Assembly: GCA_036389715.1 (NCBI GenBank)
Contig: DASVWH010000158.1
Span: 1 to 30,302 of the forward strand
Direction of reading: 5' to 3'
Length of the DNA: 30,302 nucleotides
DNA from: DASVWH01 sp036389715
GTDB taxonomy: Bacteria; Acidobacteriota; Blastocatellia; Pyrinomonadales; Pyrinomonadaceae
Below the pieces are notes generated by a model. The model was not told the DNA's origin. It made no database searches and worked only from the letters and a program-made list of their open reading frames with translations. Within the stretch, counting starts at the first letter, position 1; each line of letters opens with the position of its first letter. Position numbers and translations under genes: made by a program. Below are positions 15,884 to 23,658 of the stretch, piece by piece.

Positions 15884-16669
15884 TCAGACGAACTCTATGC
15901 GCGTCCCGATGGGCGGACGCCCGAAGGCTTCCCAGGCGTTGCCGCCGCGAAGGAAAAGCTCTACCCAGCGAGTCTCCGTGCCCTCGCCGAGCTTCCAGCC
16001 GCTGCTTCCCGGCGCGAACGCCATCCTTCCCTGCTCGACCTCGAAACTGCCGTCACTGGCCATCGCTTCCTGTACCACCGTCCCGATTCGCAGCCGCACG
16101 GGCGAGCCGGAAGCGGCGCGGTTCGCCCCGGCCTCGATGGTCGTCTTCAGATTACCGTAGCCGTCAATGTAGGCGATAGTGTCGGGCGGCAGGTCCGGTA
16201 TCTCTCCGGGCGCAACCTCTTCGGCGAGGGCGTCCGGCTGGCCGAGCGCAATCGCGGCGGCCGCCTGCGGGAAGAGGTCGCGCGAGCGAAACTGTGAGCC
16301 TTCGGCGGCCACGGCAGCCCAGCGCAACTCCTCCGCGGCGTCGCGGACGAACGCGAAGGCGTGCTCCGCGTTGACGCCGACCACGCGCACGCCCGTCGGC
16401 AGCCGCGCATAGGCGAGCCGCTCTCCGGCGTTGCCCCTGCGGACATCTTCGTCGTCGGCGCGCGGCGCGACGTTGTGATAAATGATGGTCCCGGTCGGCG
16501 CGTCGTTGAGGCCGAGCTGCGCGACGCAGAATCCGGCGGCCAGCGTGGCGAAAGGCGGCACGGGTGTCAGCACGGGCTCGGCGTCCGGCAGGTAAAACTT
16601 GATGCGCTGGACCACCTCCGCAAAGGCCAAGTCGTTGTGACCGTAATCCGCGATGATATGCACCAACAT
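15884..16669 (-). CDS. SAM hydroxide adenosyltransferase/fluorinase-fold protein, divergent
   Basis: The family (DUF62) hydrolyses S-adenosylmethionine to adenosine and methionine; related enzymes halogenate it. The 261-residue length and two-domain layout fit. The C-terminal domain is typical: YIDGYGNLKTTIEAG and later LFLRGGNAWEAFGRPPIG. The N-terminal domain begins IIADYGHNDLAFAEV, where the family has TDFGxxDxYV. The segment that usually reads VVDPGVGxxRR appears as IIYHNVAPRAD, and the usual GPDNG appears as GVNAEHAF, so the expected Asp/Arg catalytic positions look changed. It may therefore have altered activity or act as a SAM or nucleoside sensor. GGGGG lies 9 nt before the ATG at 16669. 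It sits upstream of a diguanylate cyclase gene in the same direction. Confidence 0.8.
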   Translation of the reverse strand: MLVHIIADYGHNDLAFAEVVQRIKFYLPDAEPVLTPVPPFATLAAGFCVAQLGLNDAPTGTIIYHNVAPRADDEDVRRGNAGERLAYARLPTGVRVVGVNAEHAFAFVRDAAEELRWAAVAAEGSQFRSRDLFPQAAAAIALGQPDALAEEVAPGEIPDLPPDTIAYIDGYGNLKTTIEAGANRAASGSPVRLRIGTVVQEAMASDGSFEVEQGRMAFAPGSSGWKLGEGTETRWVELFLRGGNAWEAFGRPPIGTRIEFV

Positions 16670-16744
16670 ATGATTTCCCCCTTAAAATAGTGATGAAGCC
16701 GAAGCCCTGGAATGAAGATTCTGCTCAAGGCTGACGGGCTCAAA

Positions 16745-16770
16745 AGCCGGAAGCACGTTTTCTTTCGGCT
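16745..16770 (-). terminator. Probable terminator after the MacB-like permease gene
   Basis: AGCCGGAAG (16745-16753) pairs with CTTTCGGCT (16762-16770) with one mismatch, closing an 8-nt loop. On the minus strand a TTTT run follows directly (16742-16745). It lies about 34 nt past the stop at 16804 and so ends the HAD-SirB1-permease run before the SAM-hydrolase-like gene. Confidence 0.6.
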
Positions 16771-16803
16771 CCGCATTTTACAACCGCGCGTCTCGGCGCT
16801 TAC

Positions 16804-18279
16804 TCAATCGTGTCTTAAAGCCCTGACTGGATCAATGCGTGCGGCGCGCGCCGCCGGATAGAGCGCGGCGATGATCGAGACGAGCACGGCAAAGAGAATC
16901 GCCCCCAGCCAGAGATACGCGGGCAGAGCGAAGAAGTCCACGTAGGACGCGCCCCGCGGCTCCAAGATAAACCGAAAGGCCAGGCGATTGGCCAGCGCGT
17001 CAATTCCCCAGGCCACGAGCGAGCCCAGAACGCCGCCCGCCAGGCCGATGACCGCCGCTTCGACGAAGAAGATCAGCTTGATCTCCCTGTCTTCGGCCCC
17101 GATGGCCTTCATAATCCCGATCTCGCGCGTGCGTTCGAGGATGGACATAATCATCGTGTTGGCGATGCCGAAGGAGGCGACCAGCAGCGAGATGCCGCCG
17201 AGCAGTCCGAGCGCCGAGTTGATAATCAGAAAGACGGTTCGCAGCTGCTCCAGCTGGTCGATGATGGAGAAGCTCGTGAAGCCCAGCTCGTCCAGACGCT
17301 TGCGCACGTCGGTCAGGGCCACCACGTCGGCCACACGAACGGTCGCGGAGCTGTAGCCCTCCATCTGCGTTTCGCCGAGCACGCCGCTCTCACGCGCCAG
17401 TTGCAGCGCGACCTCGTTCATCGGGCTGCGATACTCCATGGCCCAGGCGCGCACCATCGGCAGAGGGATATAAAGATTGACATCCGTGACGCGAAAGCCG
17501 CCGCCGCCCGAAGGGCTCTCCTTCGTCTCGCGGCTGAGCACGCCGACGATCCGAAACGATTTCGCCACCAGCCTGCCCTCGGGCTCCGGCGCGGGCGCGT
17601 CTTCTTCGAGCGGGACGCCGAAAAAGTTCGGCTCCTCCTCTTCCTCATCCGTTTTCGCTGCGGGCTTCTCCTTTGGCGGGGCGAGGAACTCAATCGTTTG
17701 CCCGACGGCATCGGACGGCTTCTCGTAACCGAAATCGCGCGTCCACTGCTCGTTGACCACGGCCTCGTCCGACTCCGGTGTGGCGATCATTTTTCCGGCC
17801 ACCAGCTTTTGAAAACGCGACGATTCATTGGGCACGCTCGCGCCGCCGACCGATTGCGATTGGACGCGCCCGTTGGCGCGCATGTAGATCAGGGCGGAGA
17901 TGCGCGGCTCGACGTAAGTGACTCCGGGGATTTTAGCGATTTCGGCGATGGCCGCATCGTCCAGAATCCGCCGCGGGGCTTTCGCGGGCTGGCCGAATCC
18001 CCTCTGCTCGGGCTGCCGCGTGTTGGCGTCCGCGCCCGCGCGCTTGTTAAAGCCGGTTTCGATGAGATTGTTGAGCCCCTGGCCGAGGACCGTGACTTCG
18101 TTGAAGAGGTCCAGTTCTTTGAAGCGAGCGATGGTATTGCGCTGCAAGCCGAGGCCAAACGAGACCATCGTGACGACGACCGCGACGCCGACGAGGACGC
18201 CCAGCGTCGTCAGCGTCGCGCGCAGCCTGGCTTCACGCAGGTTCCTCAGCGAGAGACGAAGGATGTCTGTAATGCTCAT
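16804..18279 (-). CDS. MacB/FtsX-type ABC transporter permease
   Basis: The 491-residue product has one N-terminal membrane helix (LRATLTTLGVLVGVAVVVTMVSFGLG), a long periplasmic MacB-type core domain, and three C-terminal helices with the FtsX signature (LLVASFGIANTMIMSILERTREIGIMKAIGA). Such permeases couple cytoplasmic ATP hydrolysis to mechanical work in the periplasm, for example lipoprotein, peptide or toxin export. No ATP-binding subunit is encoded nearby. The periplasmic domain contains a Glu/Pro-rich insert (EEEEEPNFFGVPLEEDAPAP near residues 210-230), which makes the protein longer than the usual ~400 residues. The gene starts 17 nt after the SirB1-like gene, so they are probably in one operon. 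Confidence 0.9.
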   Translation of the reverse strand: MSITDILRLSLRNLREARLRATLTTLGVLVGVAVVVTMVSFGLGLQRNTIARFKELDLFNEVTVLGQGLNNLIETGFNKRAGADANTRQPEQRGFGQPAKAPRRILDDAAIAEIAKIPGVTYVEPRISALIYMRANGRVQSQSVGGASVPNESSRFQKLVAGKMIATPESDEAVVNEQWTRDFGYEKPSDAVGQTIEFLAPPKEKPAAKTDEEEEEPNFFGVPLEEDAPAPEPEGRLVAKSFRIVGVLSRETKESPSGGGGFRVTDVNLYIPLPMVRAWAMEYRSPMNEVALQLARESGVLGETQMEGYSSATVRVADVVALTDVRKRLDELGFTSFSIIDQLEQLRTVFLIINSALGLLGGISLLVASFGIANTMIMSILERTREIGIMKAIGAEDREIKLIFFVEAAVIGLAGGVLGSLVAWGIDALANRLAFRFILEPRGASYVDFFALPAYLWLGAILFAVLVSIIAALYPAARAARIDPVRALRHD

Positions 18280-18296
18280 AGCCGGAATTTATGCCT

Positions 18297-19157
18297 TCAG
18301 TTGAGCAGCGCCTGCTTTCTTTGCAACTGGAAGAGGCGCTCGCGGATTTCCGCGGCATCGGCGGCGCCTGGTACGAGCTGTAGATACTTCTCGGTCGCCG
18401 CGATGGCTTCCCGGACCCGGCCACATTCGGCCAGCAGCGCGGCCAGGTCGCGCTGCTCGACGGCGGCGCGCGGCAGCAGGAGCAGCATTCGCTCCTGCGC
18501 GGCCAGCGCCCGGGCGTAGAGCTTGCGGCCAGCATAGAGCGCCTTCAGATTGGTCAACATGCGAAAGAGAATCTCGCGGCTCGTGACCGCGCCCAGGTGC
18601 TCGCTCGTCAGGAGAACCCGGCCGTCGTACATCTGGTCGAGCCGCTCCTGGCAGTCTTCCGGGCTGATGATTCTCCCGTCGAAAGGGTCAACGAGCGCCG
18701 TTTCACGCGAGCCCGCCGCGCGCGCACGGACGACGAAATGGCCCGGCATCCCGACGCCTTCCACTTCGAGCCCGGCCCTGCGCCCGACTTCCATGTAGAC
18801 GATGGAGAGCGTGATGGGGATGCCCGTCCGGCGCTCGATGACCTCGTTCAGGAAACTGTTGCGCGCATCATAATAGTCTAGTCTGTTGCCGGCGAAGCCC
18901 TGCTCTTCAAACATGAAACGATTGAAGGCTTCGACGATTGCTTCGAGGGGCGCGGCGGCGATGTGCTCGCGCGCCTGCTCGGCCAACTCGGCCAGGCGGC
19001 GCAGGTATGCGCGGATGTCCAGCTCCGAATTGGGCTGGTCCTCGGCGGCGATGAGCAGCGCGCCGTATTCGAGACGGAGTTCGCGGTCGGGCCGGGCGGC
19101 CTCCTGCGCGAAGAGTGCGCGGTACTGGCTGGCCCGTATTTTTCCGGCAGGAGTCAT
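18297..19157 (-). CDS. SirB1-family transglutaminase-like/TPR protein
   Basis: The 286 residues match the SirB1 (YchA) family: a transglutaminase-like core with the conserved block YYDARNSFLNEVIERRTGIP followed by ITLSIVYMEVGRRAGLEVEG and the MPGHFVVR motif (about residues 95-145), then C-terminal TPR-like repeats (ALAAQERMLLLLPRAAVEQRD, AIAATEKYLQLVPG). Proteins of this family lack an established biochemical role, and some carry only remnants of a protease active site. The ATG at 19157 lies 5 nt past the HAD stop codon, so the two are coupled. Confidence 0.88.
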   Translation of the reverse strand: MTPAGKIRASQYRALFAQEAARPDRELRLEYGALLIAAEDQPNSELDIRAYLRRLAELAEQAREHIAAAPLEAIVEAFNRFMFEEQGFAGNRLDYYDARNSFLNEVIERRTGIPITLSIVYMEVGRRAGLEVEGVGMPGHFVVRARAAGSRETALVDPFDGRIISPEDCQERLDQMYDGRVLLTSEHLGAVTSREILFRMLTNLKALYAGRKLYARALAAQERMLLLLPRAAVEQRDLAALLAECGRVREAIAATEKYLQLVPGAADAAEIRERLFQLQRKQALLN

Positions 19158-19162
19158 TTCGA

Positions 19163-19867
19163 TTAGTGCCAGTCGGTATCAAAGACGTGATGAACGGCGT
19201 CGTCAATCCAATCCGCGAGGCTCGCCGTGACGACATCCGCCCCGGCGGCGCGCAGGGCTTCCTCGCTGACCGTATTCGTGATGCCGAGCGTCCGCATCCC
19301 GGCCGCGCGGCCCGCCGCGATGCCCGGCGGCGCGTCCTCTACAACGAGACACTCGCGCGGCAGCAGCGGCAGTTGCCGCTCCTCTCGCCGCTTCTCATTG
19401 AGGAGTTCGAGCCCTCGCCGGTAACAGTCCGGGTCGGGCTTGCAGGCGCGCGCCATTTCGGAGCTGACGATGACGGCGAAGCTCTTATCGAGCCCCGCGC
19501 GAACGAGGACGTGGTCTATCTCCACGCGGCGCGCCATGCTGACGACGCCGAGCTGATACCGGCGCGCGGCGGCCTTGATGAAGGTCACGACGCCGGGAAA
19601 GAGCGGCAGCTCGTCTTCAATCATTTTGTGCTGCAACGCGGTCTTGCGCTCGATGAGGGCCTGCATCAGCTCCTCGGTCAGGGGCTTGCCCGACCGCTCG
19701 AAGAAGGAACGGACAAATGTCGCGTCGTCCATTCCGAGCGCGCCGTAATAGTCCTCGTCCGTCAGGCTAACGCCCTCCGCGGCGAGCACCTCGCGGTAGG
19801 CTTCCAGTTGCAATGGCTCGTCGTTAATGATGACTCCGTTGAAGTCGAAGAAGATGGCTTTAATCAT
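19163..19867 (-). CDS. HAD-superfamily hydrolase (beta-phosphoglucomutase-like), DxN variant
   Basis: The 234-residue protein from ATG 19867 begins MIKAIFFDFNGVIINDEP, typical of cap-type HAD phosphatases and phosphoglucomutases. The nucleophile Asp8 is present, but the second Asp of the DxD motif is Asn10. Motif II (GVVSMAR), motif III Lys (ACKPDPDCY) and motif IV (VVEDAPPGIAAGRAAGM) are all present. In this class Asp10 is the general acid/base, so an Asn suggests slow phosphatase turnover or another role. The frame extends upstream by 90 residues without recognisable content, and I see no strong ribosome site before 19867. First gene of the HAD-SirB1-permease run. Confidence 0.88.
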   Translation of the reverse strand: MIKAIFFDFNGVIINDEPLQLEAYREVLAAEGVSLTDEDYYGALGMDDATFVRSFFERSGKPLTEELMQALIERKTALQHKMIEDELPLFPGVVTFIKAAARRYQLGVVSMARRVEIDHVLVRAGLDKSFAVIVSSEMARACKPDPDCYRRGLELLNEKRREERQLPLLPRECLVVEDAPPGIAAGRAAGMRTLGITNTVSEEALRAAGADVVTASLADWIDDAVHHVFDTDWH

Positions 19868-20080
19868 GCAGAACTGTGAAGCGCTCACCCCTGTCCCGGA
19901 TTGTGTAGAACGAATGGCTGGATTGTAAGACGCCGCGCGCGCCTTGAGCAAACAGCGCGCAAGCCCGCAAGGCGCGCGAGCCTCGCGCCCTCCGTCGCCC
20001 TGCGTCGCCTCCAGGCGAAACCGTGACGACCATCCGTGACGGCGTTTCCGGTACGCTCCTTGCATCCATCGCCTCTCAAA

Positions 20081-20097
20081 TTGCGTTAATGACGCAA
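20081..20097. promoter_or_regulatory. Candidate operator palindrome between divergent genes
   Basis: TTGCGT (20081-20086), spacer TAATG, ACGCAA (20092-20097): a perfect 6-bp inverted repeat of 17 bp overall, the size of a dimeric repressor site. A second small inverted repeat, GCGCAATGCGC (20110-20120), lies 12 nt downstream. The 331-nt gap (19868-20198) separates the minus-strand HAD gene from the plus-strand DUF2382 gene, so either could be controlled. I see no clear sigma-70 promoter in the gap and no coding frame in it. Confidence 0.45.
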
Positions 20098-20198
20098 AAC
20101 AATACACGGCGCAATGCGCGCTATTCGTAGTCTGCACGGGCGACTCCCCGCGCTCGTGTTTCTTGAGAACTTAAATAAGCGAGGAGAGAAGAAGGGTT

Positions 20199-21131
20199 AT
20201 GGCAAATTCAAGCAGTTCCGGCCGGGGACGCTCACAGGTGGTGTCGGGCATGTTCAGGGACAGGGAGAGCGCCGAACGCGCTTATCATTCGCTCGCCGCA
20301 CGCGGTTACAGCAAAGATGAAATCAACGTCATCATGTCGGATGAAACTCGCAATAAATATTTTCCAGAGGGCAGCGCGGCGGCCGATACGGAGCTTGGCA
20401 GTAAGGCCATGGAAGGGCTCGGGAAGGGTTCGGCCATCGGCGGCACGACCGGGGCCATTCTGGGAGCAATCGCGGCCATCGGGACGAGCGTCGCTTTGCC
20501 TGGGCTCGGACTGCTCGTCGCAGGGCCGTTGGCCGGGGCGCTCGTCGGCGCTGGTGCTGGCGGCATCACAGGCGGACTGATCGGCGCGCTCGTCGGCTCG
20601 GGCATCCCGGAAGACCGCGCCAAAGAGTACGAGTCGGGCATCAAGCAGGGCGGCATTGTGATGGGTTTCAATCCGCATACGGACGAAGACGCGCAGTATT
20701 TCGAGAACGAATGGAATAACAGCAACGGCGAGCACGTCTATCGCGGCGAGACCAAGATTCCGGTCGTCGAAGAAGAGTTGCAGGTCGGCAAGCGTGAGGT
20801 CGAGCAGGGCGGCGTGCGCGTCGAGAGCCGCGTCACGGAGACGCCCGTCGAAGAGCAGGTCCAGCTGCGCGAAGAGCGCGTTCACGTCGAACGCCGCCCG
20901 GTTAATCGTCCCGTCAGCAATGCCGACGAGGCGTTCAGGGAAGGCTCCATCGAGGTCACCGGGAAAGCCGAAGAGGCCGTCGTCGCCAAGCAGGCGCGCG
21001 TCGTCGAGGAAGTGGTCGTCGGCAAAGAGGTCGCCGAGCGCACGGAGACGGTCAAGGACACGCTGCGTCGCACGGACGTTGACGTGCAGGAGGTCAGCCC
21101 CGAGAAGGCTAAAAGAGCAGGGGGCAAGTAA
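20199..21131 (+). CDS. Glycine-zipper and DUF2382 (YsnF/AvaK-like) stress protein A
   Basis: The ATG at 20199 follows a purine-rich GAGGAGAGAAGAAGGG. The 310 residues contain an N-terminal module like general stress protein 17M/YflT (SGMFRDRESAERAYHSLAARG, about 16-36), a glycine zipper that could insert into a membrane (GKGSAIGGTTGAILGAIAAIG to about residue 140), and a C-terminal DUF2382 region (about 188-300) with IPVVEEELQVGKREVEQGGV then ETPVEEQVQLREERVHVERRP. DUF2382 proteins are linked to stress in other bacteria, but their biochemistry is not established. It opens a cassette of five genes. The DUF2382 segment is almost identical in DNA to that of the gene at 22319-23431. Confidence 0.88.
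   Translation: MANSSSSGRGRSQVVSGMFRDRESAERAYHSLAARGYSKDEINVIMSDETRNKYFPEGSAAADTELGSKAMEGLGKGSAIGGTTGAILGAIAAIGTSVALPGLGLLVAGPLAGALVGAGAGGITGGLIGALVGSGIPEDRAKEYESGIKQGGIVMGFNPHTDEDAQYFENEWNNSNGEHVYRGETKIPVVEEELQVGKREVEQGGVRVESRVTETPVEEQVQLREERVHVERRPVNRPVSNADEAFREGSIEVTGKAEEAVVAKQARVVEEVVVGKEVAERTETVKDTLRRTDVDVQEVSPEKAKRAGGK
20758..20903 (+). repeat. DNA-level duplicate of part of a DUF2382 module, copy 1
   Basis: This segment of gene A matches 23010-23155 of gene C with few mismatches. Positions 20841-20890 and 23090-23139 are identical over 50 nt, including third codon positions, and are preceded by a further 15-nt match broken by one base. Elsewhere the two genes are much more diverged, so the match is local. 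Confidence 0.85.
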
Positions 21132-21148
21132 TAGCCTGTAAGAGTCCG

Positions 21149-21162
21149 GCCCGGCTCCGGGC
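21149..21162 (+). terminator. Short GC hairpin after DUF2382 gene A
   Basis: GCCCG and CGGGC form a 5-bp stem with a 4-nt loop, followed by TTTAAAT. It lies 17 nt beyond the stop at 21131. The U-tract is short, so termination may be partial, which would allow read-through into the rest of the cassette. Confidence 0.4.
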
Positions 21163-21196
21163 TTTAAATGTGAGTCCGGGCAGGACGGCTCCGGGG

Positions 21197-21236
21197 CCGC
21201 GATGCTCACTTTTCCAGGTTGCAGTGAGCATCGCGG
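21197..21236. repeat. Strong 14-bp hairpin between cassette genes
   Basis: CCGCGATGCTCACT (21197-21210) is the exact reverse complement of AGTGAGCATCGCGG (21223-21236), with a 12-nt loop. No U-tract follows on either strand. It lies about 100 nt before the small membrane-protein gene. It could protect the upstream mRNA from decay, act as an attenuator, or be an intergenic repeat. Confidence 0.8.
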
Positions 21237-21333
21237 GCCTCGATAACAAGCGGCACGAGCCATCTCATATCCACGTCTGCGGGCACGAGCCTTCTGCTTT
21301 GAGCGGCGCTATCTGTAACGAGCGGGGAAAACG

Positions 21334-21564
21334 ATGAGTGATAAGCAGGTACGGATGCCGGGTGCGGAGATAGCGGCGGCGGGCGCGGCGGGCGCGCGGG
21401 GCTTGCCCGGGCCGGATGAACCGCGCGGCGGCCAGACGATGAAGGCCGTCGGAGTCTACGAACGCCGCGTGCCCCGGAGAGCATTGCCGCTCTCGCTGGT
21501 CATCGGGCTGCTGGCCGCCGTCATCATTTCAGGCTTCCTCCTGGCCAGGTTTCTATTCCAGTGA
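21334..21564 (+). CDS. Small tail-anchored membrane protein of the stress cassette
   Basis: The 76-residue product has a Gly/Ala/Pro-rich soluble part, a segment VGVYERRVPRRALP, and one C-terminal membrane helix (LSLVIGLLAAVIISGFLLARF). GGGGAAAA precedes the ATG at 21334. I recognise no family. It is placed 36 nt upstream of the next DUF2382 gene and in the same direction, so it is probably part of the cassette. Small size makes this call less certain, but the composition is that of a real membrane protein. Confidence 0.65.
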   Translation: MSDKQVRMPGAEIAAAGAAGARGLPGPDEPRGGQTMKAVGVYERRVPRRALPLSLVIGLLAAVIISGFLLARFLFQ

Positions 21565-21600
21565 AGCGGTGCACAGTTTTCAGAGAAGAAAGGAAGAGCG

Positions 21601-22251
21601 ATGAGTCAATCAACAGTCGGCTCGGTAGCGGTCACTGACAGGGATGGTGTGCGCGGCTTTATAGACACGTCGGCGCGCCCGCTCGACGGGACCGAGCAGC
21701 AGTTGCTCGTCCACTTTAACAACGGCCAGCAGGCGATTGTGCCGACGCAGTATCTCTCGCTGATGAATGACGGCGGCTATTTTCTGTCGCTCAGTCTGAC
21801 GGAGCTGGCGGCACAAGGCGGCGCGGGCGCACAGGCGCAGCCGGAGCGCGAGACGGTCGTCATGCCCGTCATTGCCGAGCAGCTGGACGTGCAGAAGCGC
21901 AAGGTCGAGGCGGGCGGCGTGCGTATCAGGAAGATCGTCCATGAGCGAGAAGAGATCGTTGACGAGCCGCTGATCCGCGAAGAGGTGCAGGTCAAGCGCG
22001 TGCCCATCAATCGCGTCGTCGAAAGCCCCGTGCCCGTTCGTCACGTGGGCAATACGATGATCGTCTCGTTGATGGAAGAGGTGCTGGTCGTCGAGAAGCG
22101 GCTGATGCTCAAAGAAGAGCTGCACATTACCAAGGGCGAGATTGAGACTTATAAGCCGCAGCGCATCGTGCTGCGCACAGAGGAAGCGACGATTGAGCGC
22201 GTCGGCGATGCGCCCGCCCAGGATCACGGTCCCGAGGTGAAGCCCTCTTGA
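21601..22251 (+). CDS. DUF2382 (YsnF/AvaK-like) stress protein B
   Basis: AGGAAGAG precedes the ATG at 21601. The N-terminal ~70 residues form a compact beta domain (VTDRDGVRGFIDTSARPLDG, then LLVHFNNGQQAIVPTQYL) that may be PRC-barrel-like. The C-terminal domain (about 85-205) is DUF2382, with VVMPVIAEQLDVQKRKVEAG, EEIVDEPLIREEVQVKRVPIN and VVEKRLMLKEELHITKGE. Unlike the other two proteins it has no glycine zipper, and its DUF2382 sequence is clearly diverged from theirs. This resembles the architecture in which a PRC-like domain is joined to DUF2382 in other bacteria. The function is unknown beyond association with stress. Confidence 0.85.
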   Translation: MSQSTVGSVAVTDRDGVRGFIDTSARPLDGTEQQLLVHFNNGQQAIVPTQYLSLMNDGGYFLSLSLTELAAQGGAGAQAQPERETVVMPVIAEQLDVQKRKVEAGGVRIRKIVHEREEIVDEPLIREEVQVKRVPINRVVESPVPVRHVGNTMIVSLMEEVLVVEKRLMLKEELHITKGEIETYKPQRIVLRTEEATIERVGDAPAQDHGPEVKPS

Positions 22252-22318
22252 GTAACCCGGCAAGACACAGCGCGCGAGTGCACTGGCTCTGCCTTGAAGA
22301 CAAAGAAAGGGAATGACT

Positions 22319-23431
22319 ATGCCGAAGACAGTAATTGGCCTTTTTGACAACTACGCCGAGGCGCAAAGCGTTGTCCAGGAGTTGCTCGGCGAAGGTTTCC
22401 AGCAGAACGCCATCAGCGTGATGGCCAAGGAGCGCGGGCCGCAGCCGCAGGAGAAGGTCGTCGTCGAGTATGTCGAGGAAGAAGGCCACGAGCAGGTTCA
22501 CGACATGGCCAAGGGCGCTGGTGCTGGCGCTGCCATCGGCGGCCTGGCCGGGCTCTTAATCGGGCTCGCATCGCTGGCCATTCCGGGTGTCGGCCCGGTG
22601 CTGGCGGCGGGTCCGCTGGCGGCCTTCATCGCGGGCGCAGGCATCGGCGCGGCGGCCGGTGGACTCATCAGCGGGCTGACGCGGCTCGGCGTGCCGGAGC
22701 ATGAAGCAGACTTTTACGCGGAGGGAGTGCGCCGCGGCGGGACACTGGTCAGCGTTGATGCGGACGATGCGCGGGCCGAGCGCGCCGTCGCCATCATGAA
22801 GCGTCACGGCGCGGTCGAGATAGACAAGCGCGCGGCGCAATGGCGTCAGGACGGCTGGACGGGCTTTGACGAAAGCGCCACGCACGCGGCCTTTGATGCC
22901 TATACGCAGGGCGCGGCGGGCAGGCCAGCGGCGGGCTCCGATGCCGACGTGACGGCAGAGCACCGGCGCATCCCGGCCAGTCCGGGAGGGCAGGGCGAAG
23001 TTGCCGTGCCGGTCGTCGAAGAGAAGCTGGAAGTCGGCAAGCGTGAAGTGGAGCGCGGCGGCGTGCGCGTCCAGAGCCGCGTCACGGAAACGCCCGTCGA
23101 AGAGCAGGTCCAGCTGCGCGAAGAGCGCGTTCACGTCGAGCGTCGCCCGGTCGATTACACCTTTCACGGGACCGAGATGGAAGCCTTCCAGGAATCCATG
23201 GTCGAAATCAGGGAAGCCTATGAAGAGTTGATCGTCAATAAGAAGGCGCGCGTGGTCGAAGAGGTCGTCGTCGGCAAGGATGTCGAACAGCACACGGAGA
23301 CCGTGCGCGAAACGCTGCGGCGCACGGACGTGGATATTCAACCCATCGAGCCGGAGGCGGCTAGGGGAGCGAGCGGCGCCGCCGCTGCGCAGCAGAACGA
23401 TTCGCAGGGCGGCCCGAGGCAGGATAGCTGA
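22319..23431 (+). CDS. Glycine-zipper and DUF2382 (YsnF/AvaK-like) stress protein C
   Basis: Two ATGs lie six bases apart; the second (22319) is 8 nt from AAAGG and is preferred over 22313, which is only 2 nt away. The 370-residue protein has an N-terminal 17M/YflT-like module (VIGLFDNYAEAQSVVQELLG), a glycine zipper (GAGAGAAIGGLAGLLIGLASL to about residue 118), a middle region with SVDADDARAERAVAIMKRHGA, and a C-terminal DUF2382 module (about 230-345). The layout is that of protein A plus an extra middle domain. The first half of its DUF2382 module is identical to protein A over a 29-residue run apart from one position. The close match suggests duplication or recent gene conversion. Confidence 0.88.
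   Translation: MPKTVIGLFDNYAEAQSVVQELLGEGFQQNAISVMAKERGPQPQEKVVVEYVEEEGHEQVHDMAKGAGAGAAIGGLAGLLIGLASLAIPGVGPVLAAGPLAAFIAGAGIGAAAGGLISGLTRLGVPEHEADFYAEGVRRGGTLVSVDADDARAERAVAIMKRHGAVEIDKRAAQWRQDGWTGFDESATHAAFDAYTQGAAGRPAAGSDADVTAEHRRIPASPGGQGEVAVPVVEEKLEVGKREVERGGVRVQSRVTETPVEEQVQLREERVHVERRPVDYTFHGTEMEAFQESMVEIREAYEELIVNKKARVVEEVVVGKDVEQHTETVRETLRRTDVDIQPIEPEAARGASGAAAAQQNDSQGGPRQDS
23010..23155 (+). repeat. DNA-level duplicate of part of a DUF2382 module, copy 2
   Basis: Partner of 20758-20903. The 50-nt identical core is at 23090-23139. Both copies are in the same orientation, about 2.2 kb apart, so recombination between them would delete genes for the membrane protein and DUF2382 protein B. 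Confidence 0.85.
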
Positions 23432-23658
23432 AGATAATGGCCGCACCGGCGAGGCTTGAGAGACGGCGGCCGGAGGGCGCGGATTGGCGTAGAGAAAGCC
23501 CTTCGGCGTTCGTCAACGCTCACCGCCCGCGCCGTCTGTCGAGCGGCCGCCTTCGGCTTGGAAGTCTCCGGCGAATGCCCGGCGGTATTCCCTTAAACAC
23601 TTGAGAATCAAAGGCTTGCTGGCTTTATCCATGTAGAGAGAAGAGGGAGAATTCAATA

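Noticed and set aside
23600..23607. CTTGAGAA motif shared with 20162-20169, both upstream of cassette genes
   Set aside because: An 8-mer shared once is expected by chance in sequence of this size, and no spacing to a -10 box is conserved.
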